This document shows, piece by piece, positions 52,485 through 61,639 of a DNA stretch of 64,000 nt. Position numbers and translations under genes: made by a program. This DNA comes from Micromonospora sp. MH99 (GTDB lineage: Bacteria > Actinomycetota > Actinomycetes > Mycobacteriales > Micromonosporaceae): positions 62,001 to 126,000 of the forward strand of contig NZ_MUZA01000005.1 of the NCBI RefSeq assembly GCF_021442385.1, given 5' to 3'. The notes under the pieces were generated by a model that worked only from the letters and a program-made list of their open reading frames with translations, had not been told where the DNA came from and ran no database searches. Within the stretch, counting starts at the first letter, position 1. Every line of letters starts with the position of its first letter.

Positions 52485-55400
52485 GTGCGACGACGTCAAC
52501 GACGCGCCCTGACGGCCGGGGTGCTCGCGACAGCACTGGTCGCGGCGGGCCTGACGGCCAACCCGGCGAGCGCGCAGGTGCGGCCGGCGGCCACCGTCTC
52601 CGGCACGCCCAGCAGGCCCGGCACGCCCGGCACCTTCACGTTGATCACCGGCGACCGGGTGTCCGTCGACGCGGCCGGCCGCCCGGCGATCGAGCGGGGA
52701 ACGGGACGGGCCGCGATGCGGTTCGTGAGCAGCCGCGAGGGTGGCCACCAGTTCGTCATCCCGGTGGACGCCATGCCGCTCCTGCGCGACGGGCGGCTCG
52801 ACCGGCGGCTGTTCGACCTCACCACGCTCGCCGAGTTCGGCTACGACGACCGGGCGGCCGAGTTGCCGCTGCTGGTGGCGTACCCCGGAAAGAGCGCCGC
52901 GGGGGCGCGGACCGCTACCGTCGGCGGCGACGGGCGTGTGCGGGCCGACCTGCCCGCCGCCCACGCCCTCGCGGTGCGGGCGGGCCGCGACGACCGGGTG
53001 ACGCTGTGGTCGTCGCTCACCCGGGGCACGTCGATGGCGCGCACGCTCACCGACGGGGTCAGCGCCATTTGGCTCGACGGCAAGCGGCGGGTGACGCTGG
53101 ACCGCAGCGTGCCGCAGATCGGCGCCCCGGCGGCCTGGCAGGCCGGCTTCGACGGCACCGGCGTCACCGTCGGCGTGCTGGACACCGGCATCGACGCCAC
53201 CCACCCCGACTTCGCCGGGCACCTCACCGAGGTCCGGGACTTCACCGGCGGCGGCGACCCCGCCGACGCCGTCGGTCACGGCACCCACGTGGCGTCGACG
53301 ATCGTGGGCAGCGGCGCCGCGTCCGGTGGCCGGTACCGGGGCGTCGCGCCGGGCGCGAAGCTGCTCGTCGGCAAGGTCTGCGCCACCACCGAGTGCCAGG
53401 ACTCGGACATCATCACCGGCATGCAGTGGCTCGCCCCGCAGACCAGGGTGGTCAACCTGAGCGTGGGCGGCGACGACACGCCCGGCCTCGACCCCCTGGA
53501 GACGGCGGTGCAGGACCTCAGCCGCCAGTACGGCACGCTGTTCGTGGTCGCCGCCGGCAACGAGGGCAAGCCGAAGTCCGTGTCCTCGCCGGCGTCCGCC
53601 GACGACGCGCTCGCCGTGGCGGCCGTCGACGCCGACGACCAGCGGGCGTACTTCTCCAGCCGGGGCCCGCGCGTCGGCGACAATCACATCAAGCCCGAGA
53701 TCAGCGCGCCGGGCGTCGACATCGTCGCGGCGGCCCCCGGCGGCGACTACGCCACCATGTCGGGCACGTCGATGGCCACCCCGCACGTGGCGGGCAGCGC
53801 CGCGATCCTCGCCGGCCAGCACCCGGACTGGACCGGCCCGCAGCTCAAGGCCGCGCTGATGGACTCGGCCAAACCGACCGGCGCGGACACCCTCTACGAG
53901 CAGGGCGCCGGCCGGGTCGACATCGCCCGCGCGGTCGCCCAGCCGGTCGCCGCCGACGTGGCCGCCATCGACTTTCCCGTCCAGCGCTGGCCACACGCCG
54001 ACGACACCCCCGTCACCCGGGTCGTCGGCTACCGCAACACCGGCGCCGCGCCGGTCACCCTGTCGCTGACCGTCGCCCCCGCGCCGGCCGGCATGCTCAG
54101 CGTCAGCCCGACCACGCTCGTGGTGCCGGCCGGCGGACGGGCCGAGGCCACGATCACCGTGGACACCCGGGTCGACGCCGCCGACGGCGTCTACCAGGGC
54201 GCGGTGGTCGCCACCGGCGCCGGCGACCTGCGGGTACGCACGCCGTTCGCCCTCAACCGCGAGATCGAGAGTTACGACGTCGCGCTCCCCCACACGGGTC
54301 GGGACGGGAAACCGGCCACCGAGTACACGACAGTCGCGGCGAACCTCACCACCGGCGAGTTCAGCACCCTCACCGCCGAGCCGGGCGGCGGCACGCTGCG
54401 GCTGCCCGTCGGCCGCTACGCGCTCTACAGCACCATCCACGAGGGAAGCGCCTCGACGCTGCTCGTCCAGCCGGTCCTGGACGTCCACGGCCCGGTGACC
54501 GAGGCCGTCGACGCCCGTACCGCCAAGCCCGTCGCACTGACCGTGCCGCAACGCGACGCCGCGCCCACCGCGATCAACGTGAGCGCGAACTGGGACGACG
54601 GCTTGCGCTACCCGGGCGTCCAGCTCAGCGGGGTGTCATTCGCGGACGTGTTCTTCGGCCGGATCGGACCCGCCGTCGCCGCCCCCGAGTTCGCCGCGAC
54701 GCTCGGCGTCGGGCTCGGCCGCCCCGGTCGGGACGGGACCTTCCGCAACAGCCCCTACACGTACGACCTCGCCTACGTCCGCCAGGGCGACATGTTCACC
54801 GGCCTGTCGACGAAGCTGACGCCGAAGAACCTCGCCACCGTCGACGTGACCTATCGCCGCCAGTCGACAACGGCGACGGCGGTCCGCTTCCACCGCGCGG
54901 CGGCGGCCGGTGGATCCGGCCCGATCGGGTCGCACACGCCCATCGACCTGCCCTTTCACGGCACGGAGTACTACAACACCGACGGCGGCCTCACCTGGAC
55001 CTCCACGTTCGTCGAGGGCGACAACTCCACCATGCAGGAGTCGTCCCTCCAACCGGGACGGACGTACACCCAGACCTGGAACGCGGCACCGTTCGGCCCG
55101 TCGGTGACCCAGGCGCCGACCCTGAGCCCCCTGGGGTACGCGGGACGCGACGGCGACACCATCTCGATCGCGTCGCTGCCCCTGTTCGGTGACGCGACCG
55201 GCCGCCCCGCCAGCCGCGACGACCTGCCGGTCGAGGTGCGGCTGTTCCGCAACGGCACCCGGATCGGCACGTCGGACAGTCCGTGGGCGGAGTTCACGGT
55301 GCCCGCCGGCAAGGCCGACTACCGGCTGGAGGCGACCGCCCGGCGCGGCGCCCCGGACACGCTGTCGACGTCGGTCACGGTGGCCTGGACGTTCACCTCC

Positions 55401-55733
55401 GCGCACACCTCGGCGCCGCAGCGGCTGCCGCTGACCACGGCCCGCCCGACGCCGAAGCTCGACGACATCAACACCGCCCGCGCGGGGCGGGTCATGCCCG
55501 TCGCTGTCAGCCTGGACCGGCAGGCCGGCTCGTCGGCAGCGGCCAACCGGACGCTCGGCGTCGCCGCGTCCTTCGACGACGGCGCAACGTGGGTCGCGCT
55601 GCCGGTGCGGCACGGCGTCGCCCTCGTCACCCACCCCCGTCGGCCCGGTTTCGTCGCGCTGCGCGTGACGGCGACGGACACCGCCGGCAACACGGTGACG
55701 CAGACGGTGCTGCGGGCCTACCGCACCGCGTGA
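52485..55733 (+). CDS. Secreted subtilisin-like serine protease (S8)
   Basis: A 1082-residue exported protease. A signal peptide (about 1-30, MRRRQRRALTAG...PASA) and prodomain (about 31-205) precede the S8 catalytic domain with Asp233 (LDTGIDATHPDF), His265 (GHGTHVA) and Ser429 (GTSMATPHV). About 600 residues of C-terminal beta-rich modules follow. Probably degrades extracellular protein. GTG 52485 has GGAGAGGA 4 nt upstream, and the upstream open frame is not coding. A CRP-like site and the divergent ECF sigma operon lie upstream, a hairpin downstream. Confidence 0.93.
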   Translation: MRRRQRRALTAGVLATALVAAGLTANPASAQVRPAATVSGTPSRPGTPGTFTLITGDRVSVDAAGRPAIERGTGRAAMRFVSSREGGHQFVIPVDAMPLLRDGRLDRRLFDLTTLAEFGYDDRAAELPLLVAYPGKSAAGARTATVGGDGRVRADLPAAHALAVRAGRDDRVTLWSSLTRGTSMARTLTDGVSAIWLDGKRRVTLDRSVPQIGAPAAWQAGFDGTGVTVGVLDTGIDATHPDFAGHLTEVRDFTGGGDPADAVGHGTHVASTIVGSGAASGGRYRGVAPGAKLLVGKVCATTECQDSDIITGMQWLAPQTRVVNLSVGGDDTPGLDPLETAVQDLSRQYGTLFVVAAGNEGKPKSVSSPASADDALAVAAVDADDQRAYFSSRGPRVGDNHIKPEISAPGVDIVAAAPGGDYATMSGTSMATPHVAGSAAILAGQHPDWTGPQLKAALMDSAKPTGADTLYEQGAGRVDIARAVAQPVAADVAAIDFPVQRWPHADDTPVTRVVGYRNTGAAPVTLSLTVAPAPAGMLSVSPTTLVVPAGGRAEATITVDTRVDAADGVYQGAVVATGAGDLRVRTPFALNREIESYDVALPHTGRDGKPATEYTTVAANLTTGEFSTLTAEPGGGTLRLPVGRYALYSTIHEGSASTLLVQPVLDVHGPVTEAVDARTAKPVALTVPQRDAAPTAINVSANWDDGLRYPGVQLSGVSFADVFFGRIGPAVAAPEFAATLGVGLGRPGRDGTFRNSPYTYDLAYVRQGDMFTGLSTKLTPKNLATVDVTYRRQSTTATAVRFHRAAAAGGSGPIGSHTPIDLPFHGTEYYNTDGGLTWTSTFVEGDNSTMQESSLQPGRTYTQTWNAAPFGPSVTQAPTLSPLGYAGRDGDTISIASLPLFGDATGRPASRDDLPVEVRLFRNGTRIGTSDSPWAEFTVPAGKADYRLEATARRGAPDTLSTSVTVAWTFTSAHTSAPQRLPLTTARPTPKLDDINTARAGRVMPVAVSLDRQAGSSAAANRTLGVAASFDDGATWVALPVRHGVALVTHPRRPGFVALRVTATDTAGNTVTQTVLRAYRTA

Positions 55734-55738
55734 CCGGT

Positions 55739-55772
55739 GGAGTCCGGGATGACCGCCGTCGCCCCGGACTCC
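55739..55772. terminator. Hairpin between the subtilase and the convergent gene
   Basis: A perfect 10-bp inverted repeat (arms 55739-55748 and 55763-55772, 14-nt loop), 5 bp after the subtilase stop. Confidence 0.55.
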
Positions 55773-55800
55773 CCCGCCGGCTGTGGGCGGCCCGCGGCCT

Positions 55801-56385
55801 TCAGGAGTCGGCCGGCACCCCCGCGTCGAGCTGGCCGATCATCGGGGCCAGAAGCTCGTTGAGCTCCCGGGCCAGCACCGTTACCGCCCTGCGCGCCGCG
55901 GCCGCCACCTGATCCTGCGGCCCGGCGGGCGCCGGCGGCAGATCACCGAGCGGGACCGGCGCCTCGACCTGGAGCAGCGCGCGCAGGTGCGGGTTGCGCG
56001 TCACGTCCTGCTCCGACGGGGTCGTGTACTGGCCGAACAGCTGCGGCCAGTCCTGCCAACCCCGGTCGCGCTGCCACTGTTTCGTCCAGGTCAGCTCCGC
56101 CGGCCAGCGGGAGATCACCGTCACCGCGCACACCATGCCCCCGTCCCACGGGCTGCGCGTGCAGGACGCCGACAGGATCCGCCGGTGCCAGCGGACGTAA
56201 CCCGGCTCCAGCTCACCCGCGATCCGCCACGCGGTCGCCGCGAAACTCACCGGCGCGATGTCGTCCCAGCTGGGAGCGAACTCGTCGATCCGCCTCAGCA
56301 CCTCGGCCTCGTAACGGCCGCGACCGTCGACGCCGTGCTCCCGGTCGAAGTTCTCGTCGAGCCAGAAAGCGCGCGGTTCCGGCAT
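55801..56385 (-). CDS. Hypothetical protein
   Basis: A 194-residue soluble protein with Trp-rich central part (SRWPAELTWTKQWQRDRGWQDWPQLFGQYT) and a helical Ala-rich C-terminal region. No family, signal peptide or membrane segment seen. The start is uncertain: ATG 56391 (MTMPEP) and ATG 56385 (MPEP) are possible; the latter has GGGGA 5 nt upstream. It is convergent with the subtilase gene. Confidence 0.6.
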   Translation of the reverse strand: MPEPRAFWLDENFDREHGVDGRGRYEAEVLRRIDEFAPSWDDIAPVSFAATAWRIAGELEPGYVRWHRRILSASCTRSPWDGGMVCAVTVISRWPAELTWTKQWQRDRGWQDWPQLFGQYTTPSEQDVTRNPHLRALLQVEAPVPLGDLPPAPAGPQDQVAAAARRAVTVLARELNELLAPMIGQLDAGVPADS

Positions 56386-56516
56386 GGTCATCCCCGTTCA
56401 CAGCGGCCACCTCTTCGGACATCGTAGGGACCGCACGCTCCGGCGTGGCGAATGTTCGCTCTCAGCGGCACGCTCCCGCCTCCCGACGCCGGCCGGCTCC
56501 GCCACGCGTTTGCTGC

Positions 56517-56522
56517 TAGCGT
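56517..56522 (+). promoter_or_regulatory. Candidate -10 of the zinc-motif membrane protein gene
   Basis: TAGCGT about 41 nt before ATG 56564, giving a short leader. Confidence 0.4.
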
Positions 56523-56563
56523 GACCCGGCTTCGACACCATGATCACGGGGGAACGACCAGGC

Positions 56564-57250
56564 ATGAACTGTGCGCGGTGCGGACAAGCGCTCGATCATC
56601 CCGGGCAGGGACACAGCTGCGTCGGCGGCCCCGACCCCGTGGCCCGGCCGCCCGCGGGCTGGCGGGCAACCCTGTGGACGCTGGTCACGCTCGCCGGGGC
56701 GTTCGCCGCGCTCTCGCTGCTCCGGGCCGCGATCGACGCCGACGTGATCAAGTCGCCCGGCGCGGGTGCCCTCACCGCGCTCTCGATCGTCGTGCCGCTG
56801 GCGCTCTTCTTCGCCTTCCTCGCCTGGTCGAACCGCACGAAGAGCGCCGTCGAAGCCCACGGGGGCACGCTCGCCGCCGTCCGCAACTGGGCTGTCGCCG
56901 GGGGGTCCCTCCTGCTCTTCCTGTCGTACCTGCTGCCGATGAAGACGCCTGTGGCGTTCCATCTCGTCCGGGCGCTGGCCGCGCTCCTCGTCATCGTCGG
57001 CGCGTGGATCCTGCACCGCCGGGTGGAACGACTGCTCGCCGAACCGGCGGCCCCACCTGCCGCCGTCCGTCCCGACGGCCCGCAGGGCGCGGGCGAGCGC
57101 GGCCACCTGCCGCAGCAACGAGGCGTGTCGACCACCGGGATGCCGCTGTCCCCTGAGCCGCAGCCCGAGGACTGGAACGCCGCCCTCTGGGACCCGGAGG
57201 TGCAGCGGGACATCGAGGCGCGGCAACGCCGCAGCAGCCCGCCGGCCTGA
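56564..57250 (+). CDS. Membrane protein with N-terminal CxxC motif
   Basis: A 228-residue protein. The first residues MNCARCGQALDHPGQGHSC form a probable single zinc-binding knuckle, followed by about four transmembrane helices (roughly 40-170) and a hydrophilic, Pro-rich C-terminal tail. Such CxxC-plus-TM proteins are common in actinobacteria without known function (compare DUF4328-like). ATG 56564 is preferred to ATG 56540, since it begins at the CxxC motif and has GGGGGA 10 nt upstream. Confidence 0.7.
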   Translation: MNCARCGQALDHPGQGHSCVGGPDPVARPPAGWRATLWTLVTLAGAFAALSLLRAAIDADVIKSPGAGALTALSIVVPLALFFAFLAWSNRTKSAVEAHGGTLAAVRNWAVAGGSLLLFLSYLLPMKTPVAFHLVRALAALLVIVGAWILHRRVERLLAEPAAPPAAVRPDGPQGAGERGHLPQQRGVSTTGMPLSPEPQPEDWNAALWDPEVQRDIEARQRRSSPPA

Positions 57251-57323
57251 CCGGGGCACCAGACGCGACCTACGGACAAGCCCGACCGACGGCCACCCGC
57301 ACGATCACGCCCAGGAGCAGACC

Positions 57324-58058
57324 ATCGACACTCCCGAGACGATCACCCTGTGGCAGCCCACCGGACAGGCCGAACTCGACCTCGTGGCGGCGTCCGGGTG
57401 GCGTGCCTGGCCACCACGTCTTCCCGACCAGCCGATCTTCTACCCGGTGCTCAACCGCTGGTACGCCACGAAAATCGCGCGGGAGTGGAACGTTCCCGCC
57501 GGGGGCGTCGGATACGTGACCCGGTTCGACGTCCAGCGGTCGTACCTGGACCGTTACGACGTCCACCAGGTCGGCGGCCGGGACGTCCTGGAGTACTGGA
57601 TCCCCGCCGAGGAGCTTGACGCCTTCAACGACCACATCGTCGGCGCGATCGTCGAGGAGGCCGACTACCGCGGCCCGGTGGACGACCAGGAGTTCACCGA
57701 CGCCGAGGTGGCGCTGGGTCGTGCTCTGCCCGCCGCCTGGCGCAGCTATCTGCAGGGTGGGTCGTGGTTACGACGAGGCTGGATGACCACCGGCGCCTAC
57801 GTCTGGCTCAACACGCCCCGCCAGACGATCGAGCTGGGGGACGTGTCCGGCGACGACACCCACCCGGGTATCGCGATCATCGGCGGTGACGGCGCCCGGG
57901 AACAGCTCGTGCTCGACCTGCGAAGCGAGACCATGCCGGTGCTGCTGGTGGACCTCACGAGCGGTGGCTGGGACAGCGCCATCCGGCAGGCCGACGACGT
58001 GAGCGAGTTCGTCAGTCGCGTCGAGGCGGGCACCTTCGAATTCACCTTCGCCGGGTAG
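57324..58058 (+). CDS. SMI1/KNR4 (SUKH) domain protein with N-terminal TLWQP-type domain; probable ATC start
   Basis: Residues up to about 115 (TITLWQPTGQAELDLVAASGWRAWPPRLPDQPIFYPVLN...) form a conserved actinobacterial domain of unknown function, and the C-terminal 130 residues (DAEVALGRALPAAWRSYL...GWDSAIRQADDVSEFVS) a SUKH-like domain, often seen in immunity proteins against toxins. The nearest canonical start (GTG 57384) would cut off the conserved TLWQP segment. A perfect AGGAG lies 6 nt before an in-frame ATC at 57324, so either ATC is used or a base is miscalled. Function unknown. No toxin gene is adjacent. Confidence 0.65.
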   Translation: MDTPETITLWQPTGQAELDLVAASGWRAWPPRLPDQPIFYPVLNRWYATKIAREWNVPAGGVGYVTRFDVQRSYLDRYDVHQVGGRDVLEYWIPAEELDAFNDHIVGAIVEEADYRGPVDDQEFTDAEVALGRALPAAWRSYLQGGSWLRRGWMTTGAYVWLNTPRQTIELGDVSGDDTHPGIAIIGGDGAREQLVLDLRSETMPVLLVDLTSGGWDSAIRQADDVSEFVSRVEAGTFEFTFAG

Positions 58059-58079
58059 CGGCGGAGTCGGACCGCGTCC

Positions 58080-58508
58080 TCAGCCGACGAACACACAGAA
58101 GGGGTGGCCGGCCAGGTCGGCGTACACCCGCAGTGGCTCGTCGGGGTCGTCGATGCGGTCGTACCGCAGGCGACCGCCGAGGCGCAGGACGCGTTCGTGC
58201 TGGACGAGCAGCTCCTCGACGGATCCCACGGTCAGGTCCAGGTGCAGTTGCTGGGGGACCTTGTTGTCCGGCCACGTCGTCTCGGGCAGGTGATCCACCT
58301 GCTGAAACGCCATCTGGGGAGCGCCCTCGGGAGTCCTGAGCACCAGCCACTCGCGTCCGCGCGGATCATCCTGCCCCGGCCCTGGCGGCTCGTCGCCGGG
58401 CCGGTAGACCAGACCCAGGAACTGCCGGTAGAACTCCGCCAGCGACCTGGCGTCGGTGCAGTCGAGCACCACCTGGTGCAGCTTCGGCACGCTCTCCTGG
58501 TCGACCAT
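58080..58508 (-). CDS. VOC/glyoxalase-family protein
   Basis: A 142-residue vicinal-oxygen-chelate fold protein with two beta-alpha-beta-beta-beta units: LHQVVLDCTDARSLAEFYRQFLGL at the start and LHLDLTVGSVEELLVQHERVLRLGG in the second half. The metal-ligand positions are only partly obvious, so it may be a dioxygenase, an isomerase, or a binding protein. A GGAGG lies 9 nt before ATG 58508. It is convergent with the preceding gene. Confidence 0.82.
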   Translation of the reverse strand: MVDQESVPKLHQVVLDCTDARSLAEFYRQFLGLVYRPGDEPPGPGQDDPRGREWLVLRTPEGAPQMAFQQVDHLPETTWPDNKVPQQLHLDLTVGSVEELLVQHERVLRLGGRLRYDRIDDPDEPLRVYADLAGHPFCVFVG

Positions 58509-58595
58509 CCTCGATCACCTCCGGCGCCCATTCTGCTGGCGCCGTGCGACACCCGCATCCGGGAGCCGCACGATCGCCTGTGCGAGGCTTGCGCG

Positions 58596-59090
58596 GTGAC
58601 CGACTTCGACATCCGCGCGGCCACCCCGGCCGACGCCGACTTCCTGGTGGACATGCTCGTCGAGGCCGTCAACTGGCTACCCGAGCGCGACTGGCCGCGC
58701 GAGCGGATCCTGGCCGATCCCGCGCTGGCCCACTACGTCACGGGGTGGATGCAGCCCACCGACGTCGGCGTGGTCGCGGTCGACCCCGCTGACCGGCCGC
58801 TCGGCGCCGCCTGGTTCCGCCACCTGAGCGCCGAAGATCCCGGCTACGGGTACGTCGCTGACGACGTGCCGGAGCTGACCATCGGAGTGCTCCGAGCCTG
58901 GCGAGGGCGGGGTGTCGGCCGGGCGCTGCTGCGCGCCGTCCTGGACGCCGCCCGGGACCGCGGCATCCGTACCGTGCCGCTGAGCGTGGAGCGGGCGAAC
59001 GCGGCCGTCCGTCTCTACGCGTCCGAAGGGTTCCGCACGGTCGAGTCGTTCGAGAACGCGGACACCATGGTCGCCGAGGTCGGAACCTGA
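58596..59090 (+). CDS. GNAT-family N-acetyltransferase
   Basis: A 164-residue acetyltransferase: FDIRAATPADADFLVDMLVEA at the N-terminus, the acetyl-CoA loop TIGVLRAWRGRGVGRALLRAVLDAA (about 96-120) and the terminal VERANAAVRLYASEGFRTV. Substrate unknown. GTG 58596 is the start; the upstream hexamer GAGGCT resembles a leaderless -10 but lacks the initial T. It converges with the VOC gene at 59101. Confidence 0.87.
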   Translation: MTDFDIRAATPADADFLVDMLVEAVNWLPERDWPRERILADPALAHYVTGWMQPTDVGVVAVDPADRPLGAAWFRHLSAEDPGYGYVADDVPELTIGVLRAWRGRGVGRALLRAVLDAARDRGIRTVPLSVERANAAVRLYASEGFRTVESFENADTMVAEVGT

Positions 59091-59100
59091 CTCTCGCGGC

Positions 59101-59541
59101 TCAGTCGAGGTGTTCGGCCAGCCCGACGATGATGCCCTCCGGGCCACGCAGGTAACAGAGCAGGAAGATGTCCTCGTACCGCTCGACGTCGCCGACGAGT
59201 TCGGCCCCGTGGGCGCGCAGCCGGGCGATGACGTCCTCGATGTCGTCGACGGCGAACATGATCCGGCGAATCCCCAGCGTGTTCGCGGGCGCGTTCTCCG
59301 GTGCCTGGCTGATCGCCTTCGGCGTGTGGAACATCGCCAGCTCGACCTTGCCGTGACCGTCCGGGGTCCGCAGCATCGCCACCTCCTGCCGGACGTCGTC
59401 GATGCCGATCACACGCTCCACCCACCGCCCCTCGACCGGCCCCCTGCCCTCCAACTCCATGCCGAGTTCGACGAAGAACGCAATGACAGCGTCAAGGTCG
59501 TTGACAACAATGAGGACGTTGTCCATCCGCTGGATCGCCAT
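59101..59541 (-). CDS. VOC/glyoxalase-family protein
   Basis: A 146-residue VOC protein: MDNVLIVVNDLDAVIAFFVELGMELEGR, VERVIGIDDVRQEVAMLRTPDGHGKVEL and a second unit RIMFAVDDIEDVIARLRAHGAELVGDVERY. The layout resembles small glyoxalases that bind a metal through His/Glu. Substrate unknown. ATG 59541 has GAGGAG 7 nt upstream, which excludes a longer start at 59622. Confidence 0.85.
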   Translation of the reverse strand: MAIQRMDNVLIVVNDLDAVIAFFVELGMELEGRGPVEGRWVERVIGIDDVRQEVAMLRTPDGHGKVELAMFHTPKAISQAPENAPANTLGIRRIMFAVDDIEDVIARLRAHGAELVGDVERYEDIFLLCYLRGPEGIIVGLAEHLD

Positions 59542-59659
59542 GCTGAATCTCCTCGCTCTGGTGCGCCGCCGTGGTCGCATCCTCCCCTGAGACGAAGCCG
59601 CCAGGGCGTTCTCGACACGCAATGGCGGCCTGGCTGGCAGGTCGCATCCCCGGATCGAC

Positions 59660-60145
59660 CTACCGAGGTGATCTCAGCCCGAGCGCGCTGTGTTCGACGA
59701 CCCCCGCGGGCAGGTCGGCGCGTCCCGACTCCTGAGTGGTCAGCGCCACCAGCTCGGCGCGTAGGTCGACGGCAGGTTCACCGAGCACGATCCCGCTGAG
59801 CACCAGCTCCACCATCACGCGGTCGTACTGATCCGAGCGGCGGCGGTAACGCGACGGATCGGACTCCACCACCAGCGCGGAGATGCGCCAGCCCCCGCCG
59901 GGCACGGGCGAGAAGGACGCTTCGTAGATTCCATTACCGGTCCAGCTGCGGTGCAGGAACGCGACCTCGTCCTCGACGAACACGTTCCACTTCTCGTCCA
60001 TGTCGCGAGCCTGGTAACCGAGCGCGATCCGCTTCCACTGCTCGTCGGACCAGGTCCGCTCAGGACGTGTCGCCACCGACATCGGCGCCACTATCGGCGA
60101 GACACGGCGCAGCGACGACCGGGTGACCGGGTCAGGTTCGATCAT
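59660..60145 (-). CDS. Hypothetical protein
   Basis: A 161-residue soluble protein with no recognised family. It contains WSDEQWKRIALGYQARDMDEKWNVFVEDEVAFLHRSWTGNGIYEASF, which looks like a compact globular domain. ATG 60145 is preceded at 6 nt by TAGGAT, so it is a leaderless gene and the start is well supported. It is divergent from the VOC fusion gene at 60229, with only 83 bp between starts. Confidence 0.72.
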   Translation of the reverse strand: MIEPDPVTRSSLRRVSPIVAPMSVATRPERTWSDEQWKRIALGYQARDMDEKWNVFVEDEVAFLHRSWTGNGIYEASFSPVPGGGWRISALVVESDPSRYRRRSDQYDRVMVELVLSGIVLGEPAVDLRAELVALTTQESGRADLPAGVVEHSALGLRSPR

Positions 60146-60151
60146 CAGCAG

Positions 60152-60157
60152 ATCCTA
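60152..60157 (-). promoter_or_regulatory. -10 element of the 59660-60145 gene (leaderless)
   Basis: TAGGAT on the minus strand, 6 nt before ATG 60145. Confidence 0.5.
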
Positions 60158-60215
60158 CGAGTCCCATCGATGATCGCCGCCAGGCGACCGGACTCCGGTT
60201 GCGGGCGTCCGATGT

Positions 60216-60221
60216 TACGTT
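60216..60221 (+). promoter_or_regulatory. -10 element of the VOC fusion gene (leaderless)
   Basis: TACGTT, 7 nt before ATG 60229. Confidence 0.55.
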
Positions 60222-60228
60222 CGCTGCC

Positions 60229-60870
60229 ATGACGCGGCAGATCACGGCCAGCGAGTTCCACGCGGCCGAGGGTGTGCAGGACTGGCGCTCCCTGTACCAC
60301 CTGGTTTCGGCCCACTTCCCCACCGGCTCGTTGACCGGGAGCATCGCTCTCGTCGAGGAGATCGGCCGGCTCACCGACGAGGCCGAGCAGAAGATTCTGA
60401 CCATCGACGTACGCGGCGCCGGCGTCACCGTGTCCCTGTCCCGGCGCGATGCCGGGCTGGCCCGGCGGATCTCGGCCGCCGCCAGGGAGCGGGGCCTGTC
60501 CGCCGATCCGACCGCCGTGCAGGTCATCAACCTCACCCTCGACGCGCTCGTCGGCGCCGACGTGCTGCCGTTCTGGCGTGCGGTGCTCGGCTACTCCCAG
60601 ATCGGCGACGACTACCTCTACGACCCGTCGCGCCGCGGCCCCGGCTTCGGCCTACAGCAGATGGACGAGCCCCGCCCGCAGCGCAACCGCATGCATCTCG
60701 ACATCGCTGTTCCGCACGACCAGGCCGAGGCGCGCATCGCCGCCGCCCTGGCCGCCGGCGGCCACCTGGTCTCCGACGCGCACGCGCCGATGTGGTGGAT
60801 TCTGGCCGACGCGGAGGGCAACGAGGTGTGCGTCGCCACCTGGGTCGGCCGCGACCGCACAACGCCCTGA
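60229..60870 (+). CDS. Fusion of pterin-dehydratase-like and VOC (glyoxalase-like) domains
   Basis: A 213-residue protein. The N-terminal 95 residues (TASEFHAAEGVQDWRSLYHLVSAHFPTGS...) resemble a pterin-4a-carbinolamine dehydratase-like fold, while residues about 100-213 form a glyoxalase-like VOC domain: ADVLPFWRAVLGYSQIGDD, NRMHLDIAVPHDQAEARI, WWILADAEGNEVCVATW. A paralogue with the same architecture is encoded at 62655-63350. Function unknown. Confidence 0.78.
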   Translation: MTRQITASEFHAAEGVQDWRSLYHLVSAHFPTGSLTGSIALVEEIGRLTDEAEQKILTIDVRGAGVTVSLSRRDAGLARRISAAARERGLSADPTAVQVINLTLDALVGADVLPFWRAVLGYSQIGDDYLYDPSRRGPGFGLQQMDEPRPQRNRMHLDIAVPHDQAEARIAAALAAGGHLVSDAHAPMWWILADAEGNEVCVATWVGRDRTTP

Positions 60871-60915
60871 GCTGCGGCCCGAAGGCACGGGCCCCACCCG
60901 CTTTTGGGTTCCCCA

Positions 60916-60921
60916 TAGGGT
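60916..60921 (+). promoter_or_regulatory. -10 element of the pyridoxamine oxidase-like gene (leaderless)
   Basis: TAGGGT, 6 nt before ATG 60928. Confidence 0.55.
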
Positions 60922-60927
60922 CGGGGC

Positions 60928-61587
60928 ATGACGCCAGCCCCTGCCGCCACCGCCTTCGACTCGCTCCGCCTCGACGCCGTGCCCGACCAGCAGACGCTGC
61001 GCCAGGCCTACGCCCTACCCAGCGAGGCTGCCGTACGGAAACAGATGACCGAACTCACCGCGCAGACCCGAGCGTTGATCGGCTGCGCATCGCTGGTCCT
61101 GGTCGCGAGCGTGGACACCGAGGGCAACTGCGACGTCTCCCCGCGCGGCGGCCCCGCCGGGTTCGTGGCCGTCCTGGACGCACGGACGCTGGCGATACCG
61201 GACGCGACCGGCAACAAGCGCCTGGACACTCTGCAGAACGTCATCGCCACCGGACGGGCCGGACTGCTGTTCATCATCCCGGGGCGCACCACGACGCTTC
61301 GGGTCAACGGCCGGGCCTGCGTCTCCACTCGCCCCGACCTGCTGTCACAGCTGACCGCCGTGGGCAAGCCGCCGGCCAGTGCGCTGGTGGTGGGAATCGA
61401 CGAGGTCTACCCGCACTGCCCCAAGTCGCTCCTGCGCACCGACGTCTGGGAGCCCGACCGGTGGCTGCCAGCGGACGCGCAGCCGACCTCGGCCGAGGTG
61501 ACGCTGGCCCAGCTACGGATGCCGGAGCTGACGATCGCCGACATCGAGCAGGCCGAGGCGGACGCGCTGAAGTACCGGTACGAGTGA
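60928..61587 (+). CDS. Pyridoxamine 5'-phosphate oxidase-family flavoprotein
   Basis: A 219-residue FMN-binding split-barrel protein: SLVLVASVDTEGNCDVSPRGGPAGFVAVLDARTLAIPDATGNKRLDTLQNVIATGRAGLLFIIPGR is the family core. The MSMEG_1061-like type usually carries this pattern and is thought to reduce flavin or F420-linked substrates, but the reaction is unknown. The leaderless start at ATG 60928 is well supported. It lies 57 nt after the VOC fusion gene. Confidence 0.85.
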   Translation: MTPAPAATAFDSLRLDAVPDQQTLRQAYALPSEAAVRKQMTELTAQTRALIGCASLVLVASVDTEGNCDVSPRGGPAGFVAVLDARTLAIPDATGNKRLDTLQNVIATGRAGLLFIIPGRTTTLRVNGRACVSTRPDLLSQLTAVGKPPASALVVGIDEVYPHCPKSLLRTDVWEPDRWLPADAQPTSAEVTLAQLRMPELTIADIEQAEADALKYRYE

Positions 61588-61639
61588 CAAGCCGTCCGAC
61601 CGTTACCGTGCATTCCCCGCCCACGGCAAGAGGACAACG

